Notes: a model not told the origin generated them from the sequence alone. A DNA stretch of 42,628 nt from Nocardioides sp. T2.26MG-1 (GCF_950101795.1 NZ_CATNLZ010000011.1:1-42628), one strand, 5' to 3'; shown: positions 1 to 7,696, numbered from the stretch's first letter. Program-made: numbers and translations.

Positions 1-165
1 TCCGCACGAACACCACCGGCCGGACCCTACCGAGCCCCGGGGTGTGTCAATCAGCGACGCCGCAACGCGCTCACCTGCGAAGACGCCACAACGGTCACCG
101 ATCCACGGTCAAGTGGCACGAGTCAGGCCTGAGTGGGAAACCGGCCTCTCACCTGCAACAACGCT

Positions 166-217
166 GGTGGGCGATACTGGGTTCGAACCAGTGACCTCTT
201 CGGTGTGAACGAAGCGC
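166..217. repeat. attL: 52-bp direct repeat of the tRNA-Val 3' part
   Basis: Positions 166-217 match 6053-6104 base for base. The copy corresponds to tRNA nucleotides 23-72 plus two downstream bases and then diverges, so it is a tRNA fragment and not a gene. I see no gene in the 165 bases to its left, which are presumably chromosome downstream of the original tRNA, nor between the repeat and the integrase fragment ending at 399. Confidence 0.9.
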
Positions 218-319
218 TTTCAGGTCCTGAGCGTGGCTTGACGACGCTCCAGGGAACGGTTATCGCAGGTCAGATCGGGTGCTTTCTGGGTGGTTCCAGG
301 CGGTTGCGTGTCACTCTGT

Positions 320-340
320 CTAGGGAATCCCTAGGGAATC
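320..340. promoter_or_regulatory. candidate integrase arm-type sites (left arm)
   Basis: The motif CTAGGGAATC occurs at 320-329 and again at 331-340, about 100 bp inside attL. The same 10-mer occurs at 5976-5985, just inside attR. Tyrosine recombinases of tRNA-targeting elements bind short repeated arm sites flanking the core, so these are plausible arm sites. The assignment is an inference from position and repetition only. Confidence 0.5.
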
Positions 341-398
341 CGCCCCCATTCCCCACCAGCGGACGGGTAAGGACGACGCCGATCTGGAACGTCTGCTC

Positions 399-1136
399 TC
401 ACAACCAGTCGTCGTCTGGCTCCACGGCCACCGTACCGCCAGCGCCGCCGTCTTCGGCGGCGGCCGCGTCCTCCGCGGCGGCCCGCTCGGCCTCGGTGAT
501 TGCGGCGATCTTCGCCGACACGCGGCGCGCGACCTCGGTGTGGTCGACGGCGAACAGGTGCCGGTAGATGCGTCTGGTGGTCCGCTCGTCCTCGTGACCC
601 ATCTGCGAGGTGATGACGCTCGGGCCCTCCCCCGCCGCATAGAGGACGCTCGCGCAAACGTGACGCAGGTCGTGTGCGTCGTACTCGACACCGCACTTCG
701 CCTGGGCGACGTAGAGGTGCTTGCGCCAGTGCCCGTAGGACTGGAACCCGCCCCCCTCGCCGCACATCAGCAGGGTCCAGCGTTGCACGGCCGGCACCCG
801 CTTCGGCGGCCGGCCGGTCCTGGCAGCACGCGCTTGCCGGCGAGCCTCGCGCTCCGGCTCGAGCTCGGCTCCGCGCTTGCGGATCGCGTTCATCCGGCGG
901 ACCACCGGCAGCGCCTGGTCGACCAGGATCAGGTGGCGCAGCGCGGCCAGGGTCTTGCCCTCACTGTGCCGGTGGTTGCGCCGGCCGCCGGACTCAGTCG
1001 CGGTGTCGCGGACCCAGATGGTCCGTTTCGATGGTGCGACTAGCGCAGCCGGCAGCGCAGCCTGCTCCTCCCAGCGCATGCCTGAGTACGCCAGCAGCCT
1101 GACCAGGTCCCCGCGCCCTTCCCCATTGGGAGCCAA
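399..1136 (-). pseudogene. tyrosine recombinase/integrase, catalytic domain only
   Basis: The 245-residue reading frame holds a phage-type integrase catalytic domain. Visible residues are the first Arg in GMRWEE, the HDLRH box, the GHE histidine and the nucleophile Tyr in RIYRHL. Full-length integrases of this family run about 370-450 residues, with an arm-binding and a core-binding domain first; these are absent. The frame opens at a TTG, and the sequence directly upstream (1137-1212) joins the stop codon of another gene. It would process the attL/attR core if whole. I call it a remnant; leftover recombinase activity of the catalytic domain cannot be excluded. Confidence 0.8.
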
Positions 1137-1212
1137 CTGGCCGAAGTCGCGCGACGCGCCGTACGGCGCCGCGCCAGTCCGCGCTCGACCGCGGAGGGGC
1201 CGAGGCGATCCG

Positions 1213-1885
1213 TCAGCCCGCCAGCCGACCCGCCAGGACGGTCACGACGGCCCCGAAGATGCCACCGATCACCAGCAGCCACAGGTCGTCGCCCTTGCGC
1301 TGAAGGAAGTTCGGCCGAGCCGACCGGGGCACGAGGTACACCAGCCCGTTGCGCCGCAGAGTGGTCCGGTACACGTGCGCAGCGCCGAGCGCGGCGGTCG
1401 CAGCCACCGCGGCGCACGCCGCCGGGACCCAAACCGGGAAGTCGACGCCCAGGACGGCGAGCACGACGACCGCGAGCCCGGCCAGGGCGACATTGCCGAG
1501 GATCCCGAACGCCGGGGCCGAGTACCACCAGCGGACGTACCACGGCCGCCGTCCGGCGCGCACCACTGAGTCGACCCTCTCGAAGGCCCCGCGCAGCCGC
1601 AGGTCGTCCGTGTCGCTGACGTAGACGCGTGTCACCGAGCCGTGGGTCTCGAACGACAGGAGCCCCGGGCCGGAGCGGCGGATCGAGAACTCGCTGAACG
1701 GCCCCCCCGCCCTTCTCGGCGACTTCCGCGACCGTCGCCGCCTCCCACTCGCCGTTGGAGACCTCGACCGTGGTGGTGTCCGGCCCGAGGTCGGCCAGCA
1801 CGCGCTCGATCTCCCGGACGTCCTCCAGGTACAGCCTGACCAGCGCGTAGGTCCGGGACTCGTTGCGTTCTCTGCGGACGGCCAC
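1213..1885 (-). pseudogene. membrane protein gene broken by a one-base frameshift
   Basis: Two overlapping frames together encode one protein of about 223 residues. The first part (from GTG 1885; a start as far up as 1987 is possible) has a cytoplasmic-looking domain with YALVRLYLEDVREIERVL. The second part continues with the segment FSEFSIRRSGPGLLSF and three hydrophobic stretches, the last ending at the stop at 1213. The frames join if one base is removed from the run of seven C at 1702-1708. This is either a real homopolymer slip or a sequencing error. The family is not recognised. It lies directly upstream of the integrase fragment in the same orientation. Confidence 0.6.
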
Positions 1886-2229
1886 CGCCCGATGGTCCCA
1901 GTCCAGCCGACAGTCCGCCGGGATTTCGCGCCGCGGAAGCGAGTTGTGCTGGGTCGCCCCCTGCCGCGGGACCCGCACCCGGATCACTCACTCATCAGTG
2001 CAGCGAGGCGGCGCCCGCGGGTACGGTGCGACCCCAGGTGCCGGGCGTCTCGATGGGACGTTAGCGGCCGGTCGATCACCGCCGCGTGCACCCCTGTTGA
2101 TAGTCGGTTTGGACTCCTTGCCCAACGGGCAGGTACCCGACATTCCATCTCGGGGGAAGGACGAAACTCATCTCGATCCAGCCTGTTGTCGGCGTTCGGC
2201 GTCACCTGGCGGCCGCGCTCGGGGCGCTC

Positions 2230-3354
2230 TTGCTTGTAGCCACCGCGCTCATGCCGCTGGCCATCGCGGGTCCAGCCGAAGCGGCGTGTTCGCCGATGTA
2301 CGTGCGCGGCAAGGCGGTGACTGGGGGTGGGAAGGTACTGAAGCGACACGACATCGCCGTCTTCCTGCACAAGCGCGACCAGCCGCTCGGTGGCGGCAAG
2401 ACCAGCCGCACCGGCGCCTTCAGCATCAAGATCTGCCGGTCCAGCACTCTCGCGTCCGTGGCCCGCCGGCACACCGGCCGGCTCAACGTGGACGTCCTCA
2501 CCCACCTACGCGGAGGCAACGGACCCTGGTACATGCGGATCGCGGCCGGCCACTACTCCAAGCCGACCATCACGATCCCCAAGGGATTCGTTGCTGCGAA
2601 GGTCACCGATGAGACCGTCTCCGCGCGACCGAGCGCTCGCGGGGGTGGCACGGTGGCGACGGGTGTTGCCGCCACGGACACGGTGCTGCGCGGGCCTGGA
2701 CTGATGTTCGTGCAGGCGGCCCGGTACATGGAAGCCAACTACACCATCAAGTCTTCGAGCGTGAACAGCATCAAGGCAGTCATCGGCGTCGACAAGGGCG
2801 GCTACAAGGCAGCTGGCGAGATCGCCATCGAAGGAGTCAGCACCTTCGAGTCCGGCAAGGTGCTGAAGGCGACTCGTGCGAAGCCTCGCCGCGCGATCCT
2901 GGTACGCCCGGAGCTTGCCGTCACCAGCCAGTACACCTGCTACCACTACAACCCCTACTTCGGCGGCTCGCTGAACACCGGGAAGTGCGTGACCGAGTCC
3001 TCCGGCGAGTGGACCGGCGAGGTCAACAAGGACCAGGCCCGATTCCAGGGGTGCAACTCCGGTCGGGCACACGCCATCCGGTTCACGAACCGCGACCAGA
3101 AGTACCTCAAGACGTCCGAGGGCGTCACGTACTCTTCGACGGTGTCGGCGGGCGCACTAGGTAGCTCGCTCGCTGTGACCGCCAGCTACGGCAGCGAGAC
3201 TGGCATCAACGTCACCTTCAACCAGGGCGGGAAGGTCCACAGGTTCTGCTCCGGCGGGAACGCCGAAACCATCGCAAAGTCATCAGCCCTGTACGTCGAC
3301 TTCGTTCCGCCGCCGGCCGAGCCTTGCCAGCCACACCGCCCGTGCCACGGCTGA
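2230..3354 (+). CDS. secreted protein of unknown function
   Basis: The product has an N-terminal hydrophobic segment ending in GPAEA-AC, a good signal-peptidase I site. An N-terminal part of about 100 residues looks like a beta-sandwich (repeated short beta-type stretches, several Cys). The C-terminal part is rich in alternating Ser/Thr and hydrophobic residues, around VTYSSTVSAGALG, with Cys that could form disulfides. The frame continues upstream without a stop and supplies the basic residues (VRRHLAAALG) missing from the signal peptide at the TTG 2230 start. A strong Shine-Dalgarno run at 2151-2160 sits 9 nt before an in-frame ATC at 2170. The end overlaps the next gene. It is island cargo; no family is recognised. 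Confidence 0.7.
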   Translation: MLVATALMPLAIAGPAEAACSPMYVRGKAVTGGGKVLKRHDIAVFLHKRDQPLGGGKTSRTGAFSIKICRSSTLASVARRHTGRLNVDVLTHLRGGNGPWYMRIAAGHYSKPTITIPKGFVAAKVTDETVSARPSARGGGTVATGVAATDTVLRGPGLMFVQAARYMEANYTIKSSSVNSIKAVIGVDKGGYKAAGEIAIEGVSTFESGKVLKATRAKPRRAILVRPELAVTSQYTCYHYNPYFGGSLNTGKCVTESSGEWTGEVNKDQARFQGCNSGRAHAIRFTNRDQKYLKTSEGVTYSSTVSAGALGSSLAVTASYGSETGINVTFNQGGKVHRFCSGGNAETIAKSSALYVDFVPPPAEPCQPHRPCHG

Positions 3355-3959
3355 CGCGGTCTGCCATCACCATAGGGACGGCGGCGGCCCTGCTCTTGAG
3401 CGCCGGCTGCCGAGGCAACGACAGCGACCCGCCGGCCCCGCCACCCTCCTCCACGGCGGATGCGTCCGCCTGCCCCGAGGGCCCGGGCTCGGGACAGACC
3501 ACGGCCGGCGGGCCGCTACAGCTCCGCAATCAACACGGGGTGACGTTCGGGCGGGCCTACATCCCGCCAGGCACCTTCCAAGACGCCGGCGTCATCGAGC
3601 TCTTCAACAAGGGCACGACCGCCGTTCGAGTTAACGCCGTCACACTCGTCCCAGACCCAAAGGCATCACCGCTCGCCTTCCGCGGTGCGTTCATCCAGCC
3701 CAGCACCAACTACCTCGAGTTCAAGCCCGCCCGCGATCGCGACGTCTACCAACCGGCCGACGGCTACTGCCTGCCTCCAACCAAGGGTGGGTCGGCGCCG
3801 GTGCTCGTGCTGCGCATCGGGCCTACATTGCGGGCCGAACCGGTGAGCCGCACGGTCAGCCGCAATAACAGCGTGAACGTCGACTACACCACCCAAGACG
3901 GTGACCGGTACGTCGCCGTCTACCCCTACCAGTTCGAATACCCCAATCAACCCGATTGA
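3342..3959 (+). CDS. putative lipoprotein
   Basis: The protein of about 205 residues begins with a basic n-region, a hydrophobic core and a lipobox LLSAGC, so it should be lipid-anchored on the outer face of the cytoplasmic membrane. A Pro/Ser-rich linker follows, then a beta-rich domain of about 150 residues containing IELFNKGTTAVRVNAVTL, which resembles Ig-like folds. The GTG at 3342 gives a normal signal peptide; a TTG at 3324 is also possible. It overlaps the upstream secreted gene, suggesting co-translation and a joint role at the cell surface. Codon third positions are visibly more AT-rich than in the chromosomal genes to the right. Function unknown. Confidence 0.7.
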   Translation: MPRLTRSAITIGTAAALLLSAGCRGNDSDPPAPPPSSTADASACPEGPGSGQTTAGGPLQLRNQHGVTFGRAYIPPGTFQDAGVIELFNKGTTAVRVNAVTLVPDPKASPLAFRGAFIQPSTNYLEFKPARDRDVYQPADGYCLPPTKGGSAPVLVLRIGPTLRAEPVSRTVSRNNSVNVDYTTQDGDRYVAVYPYQFEYPNQPD

Positions 3960-4105
3960 GGTTCCGGCGGCGAGACCTGTGGACGCCGCCCTTCGGCAGT
4001 CCTCGATGAGGGCGACGGGTGCCGGCTTGCGCCGACGCCGCAGCGCCAGACGCCGCCCATACGAAGGTGATTGACCGACTTCGTGGCGCCTGCACCGTCC
4101 GCTCC

Positions 4106-4435
4106 GTGACCCCCCTCATCAAGTCCGGACCAGCCGCTCAGTACCTCGACGTCAGCGTCGACTACCTGTACAGGCTGGTCCGCGAAGGGAAGGTGCCGGC
4201 GCGTCGTGTGGGCCGCGGGCTGCGGTTCGACCCCGTCGAGCTCGCCGCTGTCGGCCGGACCGAGCTGGCTCCGGTCCGGACACCGGCCGCGGTCCTCGCG
4301 GCCGGGCCGGCCAGTGCGCCGGCTGCGCCCGCGGCTGCGAGGCGGAAGCTGCGTCGGGACGCGAGGCCGGCAGCCAGCATCCGCGAACAGCTCGCGGCTC
4401 TCGACCCGTACGCCCACATGCGTCGTGCCAGCTGA
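4106..4435 (+). CDS. excisionase-like helix-turn-helix protein
   Basis: The protein of about 109 residues has an N-terminal winged HTH of the excisionase/MerR-like type. The segments AAQYLDVSVDYLYRLVREGK and VPARRVGRGLRFDPVEL match the usual pattern of helix-turn-helix, then a wing, then an arginine-rich strand. An Ala/Pro/Arg-rich tail follows. Such proteins bend att DNA and set the direction of integrase reactions. I chose GTG 4106 because the HTH starts about ten residues later; the frame is open to 4019. A minus-strand frame overlaps it completely, but the HTH match makes this the real gene here. Confidence 0.75.
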   Translation: MTPLIKSGPAAQYLDVSVDYLYRLVREGKVPARRVGRGLRFDPVELAAVGRTELAPVRTPAAVLAAGPASAPAAPAAARRKLRRDARPAASIREQLAALDPYAHMRRAS

Positions 4436-4908
4436 GAGCAGTCCGCCGCCGGTCGGCAGACCCTCACGGGCGCTCCATCGCCGGTGCGGCCACGTCGCAG
4501 TTGCACGCTGGGCCACCACCCTGGTCGTCGTGGCGCCCAACTGGAGGTCGGGCCCTCCGTCAAGGCGGATCCGGGGTCATAGATGAAGATGACCGCCTGC
4601 CGAGCGCGTGTAGGTGTCATCCCGCCGCGCACCAGCCGACGCCAGTGCTCAACCGCGTCGATCGGCCAGTCTGTCCGGACGTCCCGACGCACCGTCAAGA
4701 GCCGGTCGATGTTGACGGCGACCGCGAGGGACACTTCCTCGGCGTCGCTGGACGCTTCCAGGCGAGCCCTCGTCTCCCGGTAGGCGCGCCACAGGCGCTC
4801 CAGGGACGCCATCGACGCGTCCAGGCCGACGTTCTCGAACCAGTCGAGCCCGTGGTCTCGATCCGCTGCCCCCCTTGTCACTGGCCGCGTGACCGCGTTG
4901 TCTGTCAC
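4162..4908 (-). CDS. hypothetical protein, C-terminal end doubtful
   Basis: The gene starts at GTG 4908, overlapping the TGA of the upstream gene by four bases (GTGA), a sign of translational coupling. The first 130 or so residues look like a real helical protein (LERLWRAYRETRARLEASSD, then DAVEHWRRLVRGGMTPTRAR). The rest, past about 4500, reads antisense through the excisionase gene and has shadow-like composition. The true end is probably nearer 4500, which would imply a frameshift or a lost stop codon. No family is recognised. Confidence 0.5.
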   Translation of the reverse strand: MTDNAVTRPVTRGAADRDHGLDWFENVGLDASMASLERLWRAYRETRARLEASSDAEEVSLAVAVNIDRLLTVRRDVRTDWPIDAVEHWRRLVRGGMTPTRARQAVIFIYDPGSALTEGPTSSWAPRRPGWWPSVQLRRGRTGDGAPVRVCRPAADCSQLARRMWAYGSRAASCSRMLAAGLASRRSFRLAAAGAAGALAGPAARTAAGVRTGASSVRPTAASSTGSNRSPRPTRRAGTFPSRTSLYR

Positions 4909-5330
4909 AGCCAGCCGGCCTTGAGGTCCCAGACCTTCCCGGCAAGCCGCTCGGCAGTGCCCTCGAGGCCGATGGCCCAGAGTCCCTCCGCAGTTCGTTC
5001 CAGATCCTCGAACCCGCGCGCCGGGAGGAACCGCCTCGAGCGTTCCTGGAGCATTTGCACGGCGGCCAGGGCACGAATCGTCGCGAGTGGGTGGAAGTCC
5101 GGGCAGTCGCCGTCGGGATGCATTACACACCCCCCGGTAGGCGGCTTGGCGACAAGCTCTCCGCACGAGGCACACGCCATGCATGACGTCTTGATGCGCC
5201 TGGGGTTCGACTTCAGGAGCCGGCCCGGCGTGCCGGTCACCGCCACGTACGTCTCAGCACAGTCGACGCCGCACAACGCTCGGATGGACCCGTCCGGGTA
5301 CTCCACGCGGTAGGTAAGCAGATCGGACAT
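4905..5330 (-). CDS. Cys-rich hypothetical protein with putative zinc knuckle
   Basis: The ATG at 5330 has GGAG five bases upstream and fixes the start. The product is 141 residues. It opens with a beta-like stretch (LLTYRVEYPDGS), then carries Cys residues in CGVDC, a CMACASC cluster and further Cys in GGCVMHPDGDC, suggesting a metal-binding knuckle in residues 20-75. The C-terminal half is predicted helical. It is translationally coupled to the gene downstream (4-bp overlap). Found within the island; no known family is recognised. Confidence 0.65.
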   Translation of the reverse strand: MSDLLTYRVEYPDGSIRALCGVDCAETYVAVTGTPGRLLKSNPRRIKTSCMACASCGELVAKPPTGGCVMHPDGDCPDFHPLATIRALAAVQMLQERSRRFLPARGFEDLERTAEGLWAIGLEGTAERLAGKVWDLKAGWL

Positions 5331-5605
5331 GTCGACTCCATGAGAACGGGGGGACCACACTCTGCAGCCACGTCTTGTGTGCTGCGCTCATAGATCGTGC
5401 GCGCAGTGCCCCGGACGCCATTCGCCGGCAGCGGACCCGTGGCGGGACAACCCGCGGCACGCGTTCTGCTCCCACCACACGTCGCTGCCCCGACTGGACC
5501 TTGCTGGGTCGCTACCTGCCCCAACCTCCTGCGTGTGGCCTGGCCTGCGAGGCGCCGTCCTGGCGTCCTCACCAACTGTCACCACCGTGCCGCTGTTCCC
5601 CGGCG

Positions 5606-5959
5606 TCACACTCGAGGCAGCTGCGGCGGCGTAGCCAGCACTGCCCTCACCACGTCGACGAGCTCGGCGGTGACGTTGCTCGGCCTGTCCCGCGCCAGCC
5701 TGAAGACGACGTCCAGCCCGGCACGGCCGAGCTCTGCAGCCACCGGAGCCAGCAGCGCTCCACGGCGCTCGGCATCTTGCGCGCACTCTTCGAAGACGCC
5801 CGCGTGCTCGGGCCGCTCCTTGGCGCTGGAGCGGAACCTAGCCGCGATCCGCGAGCAGCCAGCAGGGTGCCACTGCTCCCACCACTCGCCGTCAACGTGC
5901 CCGTCAGGTGATGTCTCGAGGTCGTCCACGCCGCCGATGGTGCCTGAACCCGCGGACAT
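5606..5959 (-). CDS. small hypothetical protein
   Basis: The 117-residue product starts at ATG 5959, next to the island's right end. It is hydrophilic and mainly helical (e.g. AGVFEECAQDAERRGALLAP, then TAELVDVVRAVLA), without signal peptide or membrane segment. Composition and third-position GC are consistent with coding, but no domain is recognised. The 275 bases between it and the next minus-strand gene (5331-5605) hold no convincing gene. Confidence 0.55.
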   Translation of the reverse strand: MSAGSGTIGGVDDLETSPDGHVDGEWWEQWHPAGCSRIAARFRSSAKERPEHAGVFEECAQDAERRGALLAPVAAELGRAGLDVVFRLARDRPSNVTAELVDVVRAVLATPPQLPRV

Positions 5960-5975
5960 CGCACCGCGGGCACTT

Positions 5976-5985
5976 CTAGGGAATC
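5976..5985. promoter_or_regulatory. candidate integrase arm-type site (right arm)
   Basis: CTAGGGAATC here repeats the two copies at 320-340, about 70 bp inside attR. A related AGGGAACG lies a few bases further right. The arm-site role is inferred. Confidence 0.45.
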
Positions 5986-6052
5986 GTCAGGGAACGAGTG
6001 CGCGATTCGTGCGCAAGAGCGAAAGCCAAGACCGTCTGACCTGGGCTTTCTC

Positions 6053-6104
6053 GGTGGGCGATACTGGGTTCGAACCAGTGACCTCTTCGGTGTGAACGAA
6101 GCGC
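6053..6104. repeat. attR: 52-bp repeat within tRNA-Val(CAC)
   Basis: Identical to 166-217. It spans the anticodon arm, T arm and acceptor 3' strand of the tRNA and two bases past it, so integration left the tRNA gene whole at this end. Confidence 0.9.
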
Positions 6105-6126
6105 GCTACCACTGCGCCAATCGCCC
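6055..6126 (-). tRNA. tRNA-Val(CAC)
   Basis: A 72-nt cloverleaf reads on the minus strand. The acceptor GGGCGAT pairs with ATCGCCC, the anticodon stem CTTCG/CGAAG encloses loop TTCACAC (anticodon CAC), and the T loop is TTCGAAC. The discriminator is A and CCA is not encoded. It is the integration target of the island to its left. Its sequence is very close to the tRNA-Val(GAC) gene at 7900. Confidence 0.95.
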
Positions 6127-6134
6127 GAGATGGC

Positions 6135-6156
6135 GCACCGCCGCGAACGGCGGTGC
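6135..6156 (-). other. UUCG-capped hairpin in the tRNA-Val(CAC) leader
   Basis: On the minus strand a perfect 9-bp stem (GCACCGCCG/CGGCGGTGC) encloses a TTCG loop. It lies 8 nt before the tRNA 5' end and after the likely promoter, so it would sit in the precursor leader. Its role is unknown; it might affect 5' processing. Confidence 0.5.
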
Positions 6157-6164
6157 GGTCGGAG

Positions 6165-6193
6165 ACTCTAGCGCACGGATCGGGTCGGTTCAC
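6165..6193 (-). promoter_or_regulatory. promoter of tRNA-Val(CAC)
   Basis: On the minus strand, TAGAGT (6165-6170) is a good -10 element, and GTGAAC 17 bp upstream is a weak -35. Transcription would start near 6158. Confidence 0.5.
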
Positions 6194-6283
6194 ATTCGGT
6201 GCCACCCCGAACCGGTGCCCGACACCCCCGAGCGAGCTCGCGCGAACCGCGTCACGGACCGGTGACCGGCCCGTCCCCTCACC

Positions 6284-6715
6284 GTGACCCAGCAGCCGCA
6301 GACCCGCGTCCTCTCCCAGGACCTCACGCTCCAGTGCCTCGACGCCTCGGGACGCTCGGTGGACCTCCCGTCCACCTTCGAGTACGACGCAGCGGACCCG
6401 TGGGCCGTGTGGATCACCTTCCGCAGCCCGCGCGACCAGGTGCGGTGGGCGGTCGGCCGCGACCTGCTGCTGCAGGGGCTCACCGACCCCGCGGGCGAGG
6501 GCGACATCCAGCTGTGGCCCAGCATCGACGAGAACGGGCGTGCCGCGGTCGTGATGGAGCTCCACTCCCCCGACGGTCGCCTGGTGACGCAGCTGCACAC
6601 CCACGAGCTCTACCGGTTCCTAACCCGCACCCTGGCCATGGTCCCGGTCGGCGCGGAGTCCATCGACCTCGACGAGCTGGTCGCCGAGATCACCCGCACC
6701 TCGCCCGCCGGGTAG
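6284..6715 (+). CDS. SsgA-family sporulation/cell division regulator
   Basis: The 143-residue product matches the SsgA-like protein family of actinobacteria across its length. Marks are TFEYDAADPWAVWITFRSP near residues 31-49, a WAVGRDLLLQGL segment, AGEGDIQLWP, and a C-terminal LYRFLTRTLAMVP helix. In Streptomyces these small cytoplasmic proteins control septum placement and FtsZ recruitment during sporulation (SsgB recruits FtsZ). Most Nocardioidaceae do not sporulate, so a vegetative division role is likely. The start is GTG 6284; no clear Shine-Dalgarno is seen. It converges with the aminotransferase gene to its right. Confidence 0.88.
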   Translation: MTQQPQTRVLSQDLTLQCLDASGRSVDLPSTFEYDAADPWAVWITFRSPRDQVRWAVGRDLLLQGLTDPAGEGDIQLWPSIDENGRAAVVMELHSPDGRLVTQLHTHELYRFLTRTLAMVPVGAESIDLDELVAEITRTSPAG

Positions 6716-6734
6716 CCCGACGGCGCCAAGGACC

Positions 6735-7550
6735 TCAGAGCAGCTCGGGCTCCCGGCGGCGCCAGACCTCGCGCACCTCGGTGGTGACCGGTCCCGGCGC
6801 GGGCAGCTCACGCTCGTCCCACCGCGCCACGGCCTGGACGTCGCGGGTCGTGGAGACGAGGAAGACCTCACTGGCCCGCTCGACCACCTCGATCGGCTCG
6901 TCGACCTCGTGCCCGCCGTACCACTCCAGGACGAGCGCCCGGGTGACGCCGGCCAGGCAGCCGCTCGCCAGCGTCGGCGTGCGCAGCTCGCCGTCGAGGA
7001 CGTAGAAGACGTTGGATCCGGTGCCCTCGCACAGGTGGCCGGCAAGGTTGGCGAAGATCGCCTCGCTCGCCCCGCGCTCGCGGGCGGCGGCGAGGGCGAC
7101 GACGTTCTCGGCGTACGACGTGGTCTTGAGCCCGGCCAGCGCCCCCCGCTCGTTGCGGGGGTACGGCACGGTCGCGACGCTCGTGGTGTCGGGCCACGCC
7201 GACATCCGGTCCAGCACGACGATCACCGTCGGCGCCGCGTCCCCGCGGCCCGAGCCGAGTGGGGCGGGACCGCCGGTGACGGTGATCCGGAGGCGGCCGA
7301 GCGGGAGCGGCTCGCCCTCGAGGACGGCCGCGATCCCGCGGCGTACGGCGTCCTCGTCGACGTCCGGCAGACCGAGCCCGCGTGCGGAGCGGTGCAGCCG
7401 CGCGAGGTGCCGGTCGAGCGCGAACGGCCGGCCGTCGACCACCTTGATCGCCTCGAACACCCCGTCGCCGACGGTGAGCCCGTGGTCGGTGACGGACACC
7501 GCCGGTGCAGTGGCGTCGGACAGCAGGTCACCGTTGATCCAGGCACGCAT
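6735..7550 (-). CDS. pabC: class IV aminotransferase, probable aminodeoxychorismate lyase
   Basis: The 271-residue product has the class IV PLP fold. HGLTVGDGVFEA marks the N-terminal part, the Schiff-base Lys lies in LAGLKTTSYAENV, and EGTGSNVF follows. PabC releases pyruvate from 4-amino-4-deoxychorismate to give p-aminobenzoate for folate. Branched-chain and D-amino-acid aminotransferases share these motifs; the short length favours PabC, without proof. ATG 7550 is preceded by TAGAGT (7558-7563) exactly 7 nt away, so the transcript is probably leaderless. Longer upstream frames run into the tRNA genes and are not coding. Confidence 0.75.
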   Translation of the reverse strand: MRAWINGDLLSDATAPAVSVTDHGLTVGDGVFEAIKVVDGRPFALDRHLARLHRSARGLGLPDVDEDAVRRGIAAVLEGEPLPLGRLRITVTGGPAPLGSGRGDAAPTVIVVLDRMSAWPDTTSVATVPYPRNERGALAGLKTTSYAENVVALAAARERGASEAIFANLAGHLCEGTGSNVFYVLDGELRTPTLASGCLAGVTRALVLEWYGGHEVDEPIEVVERASEVFLVSTTRDVQAVARWDERELPAPGPVTTEVREVWRRREPELL

Positions 7551-7629
7551 GCGGCCCACTCTAGGAGGCGGACCTGGCGCTCTCGGCGGCCCCCGTCGGG
7601 GCGACGACGCGCGGTCCGGGGGGTGAATT

Positions 7630-7657
7630 TTGCATGGTCTGGGGCATCGGCTACTGT
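7630..7657 (+). promoter_or_regulatory. promoter of the tRNA-Gly/Cys/Val operon
   Basis: TTGCAT (7630-7635) and TACTGT (7652-7657) with a 16-bp spacer form a good vegetative promoter about 40 bp before tRNA-Gly. Confidence 0.6.
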
Positions 7658-7696
7658 TCTCACGCACGCCGACCGGGAGTCCGGATCGGAGCGCAA

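Larger units (their letters stand above)
166..6104. mobile_element. small tRNA-Val-integrated genomic island, apparently decayed
   Basis: The segment is bounded by identical 52-bp direct repeats at 166-217 and 6053-6104. The right copy lies inside an intact tRNA-Val(CAC) gene and the left copy is the duplicated 3' part of that gene, the usual product of site-specific integration into a tRNA. Inside are a tyrosine recombinase fragment next to the left end, an excisionase-like gene, a secreted protein, a lipoprotein and four genes of unknown function. The recombinase lacks its N-terminal domains and one cargo gene is frameshifted, so the element is probably no longer self-mobile. No replication, conjugation or phage structural gene is visible. 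Confidence 0.85.

Noticed and set aside
166..217. A second tRNA gene at the left repeat
   Set aside because: Only nucleotides 23-72 of the tRNA are present; the D-arm start and the 5' acceptor strand are missing.
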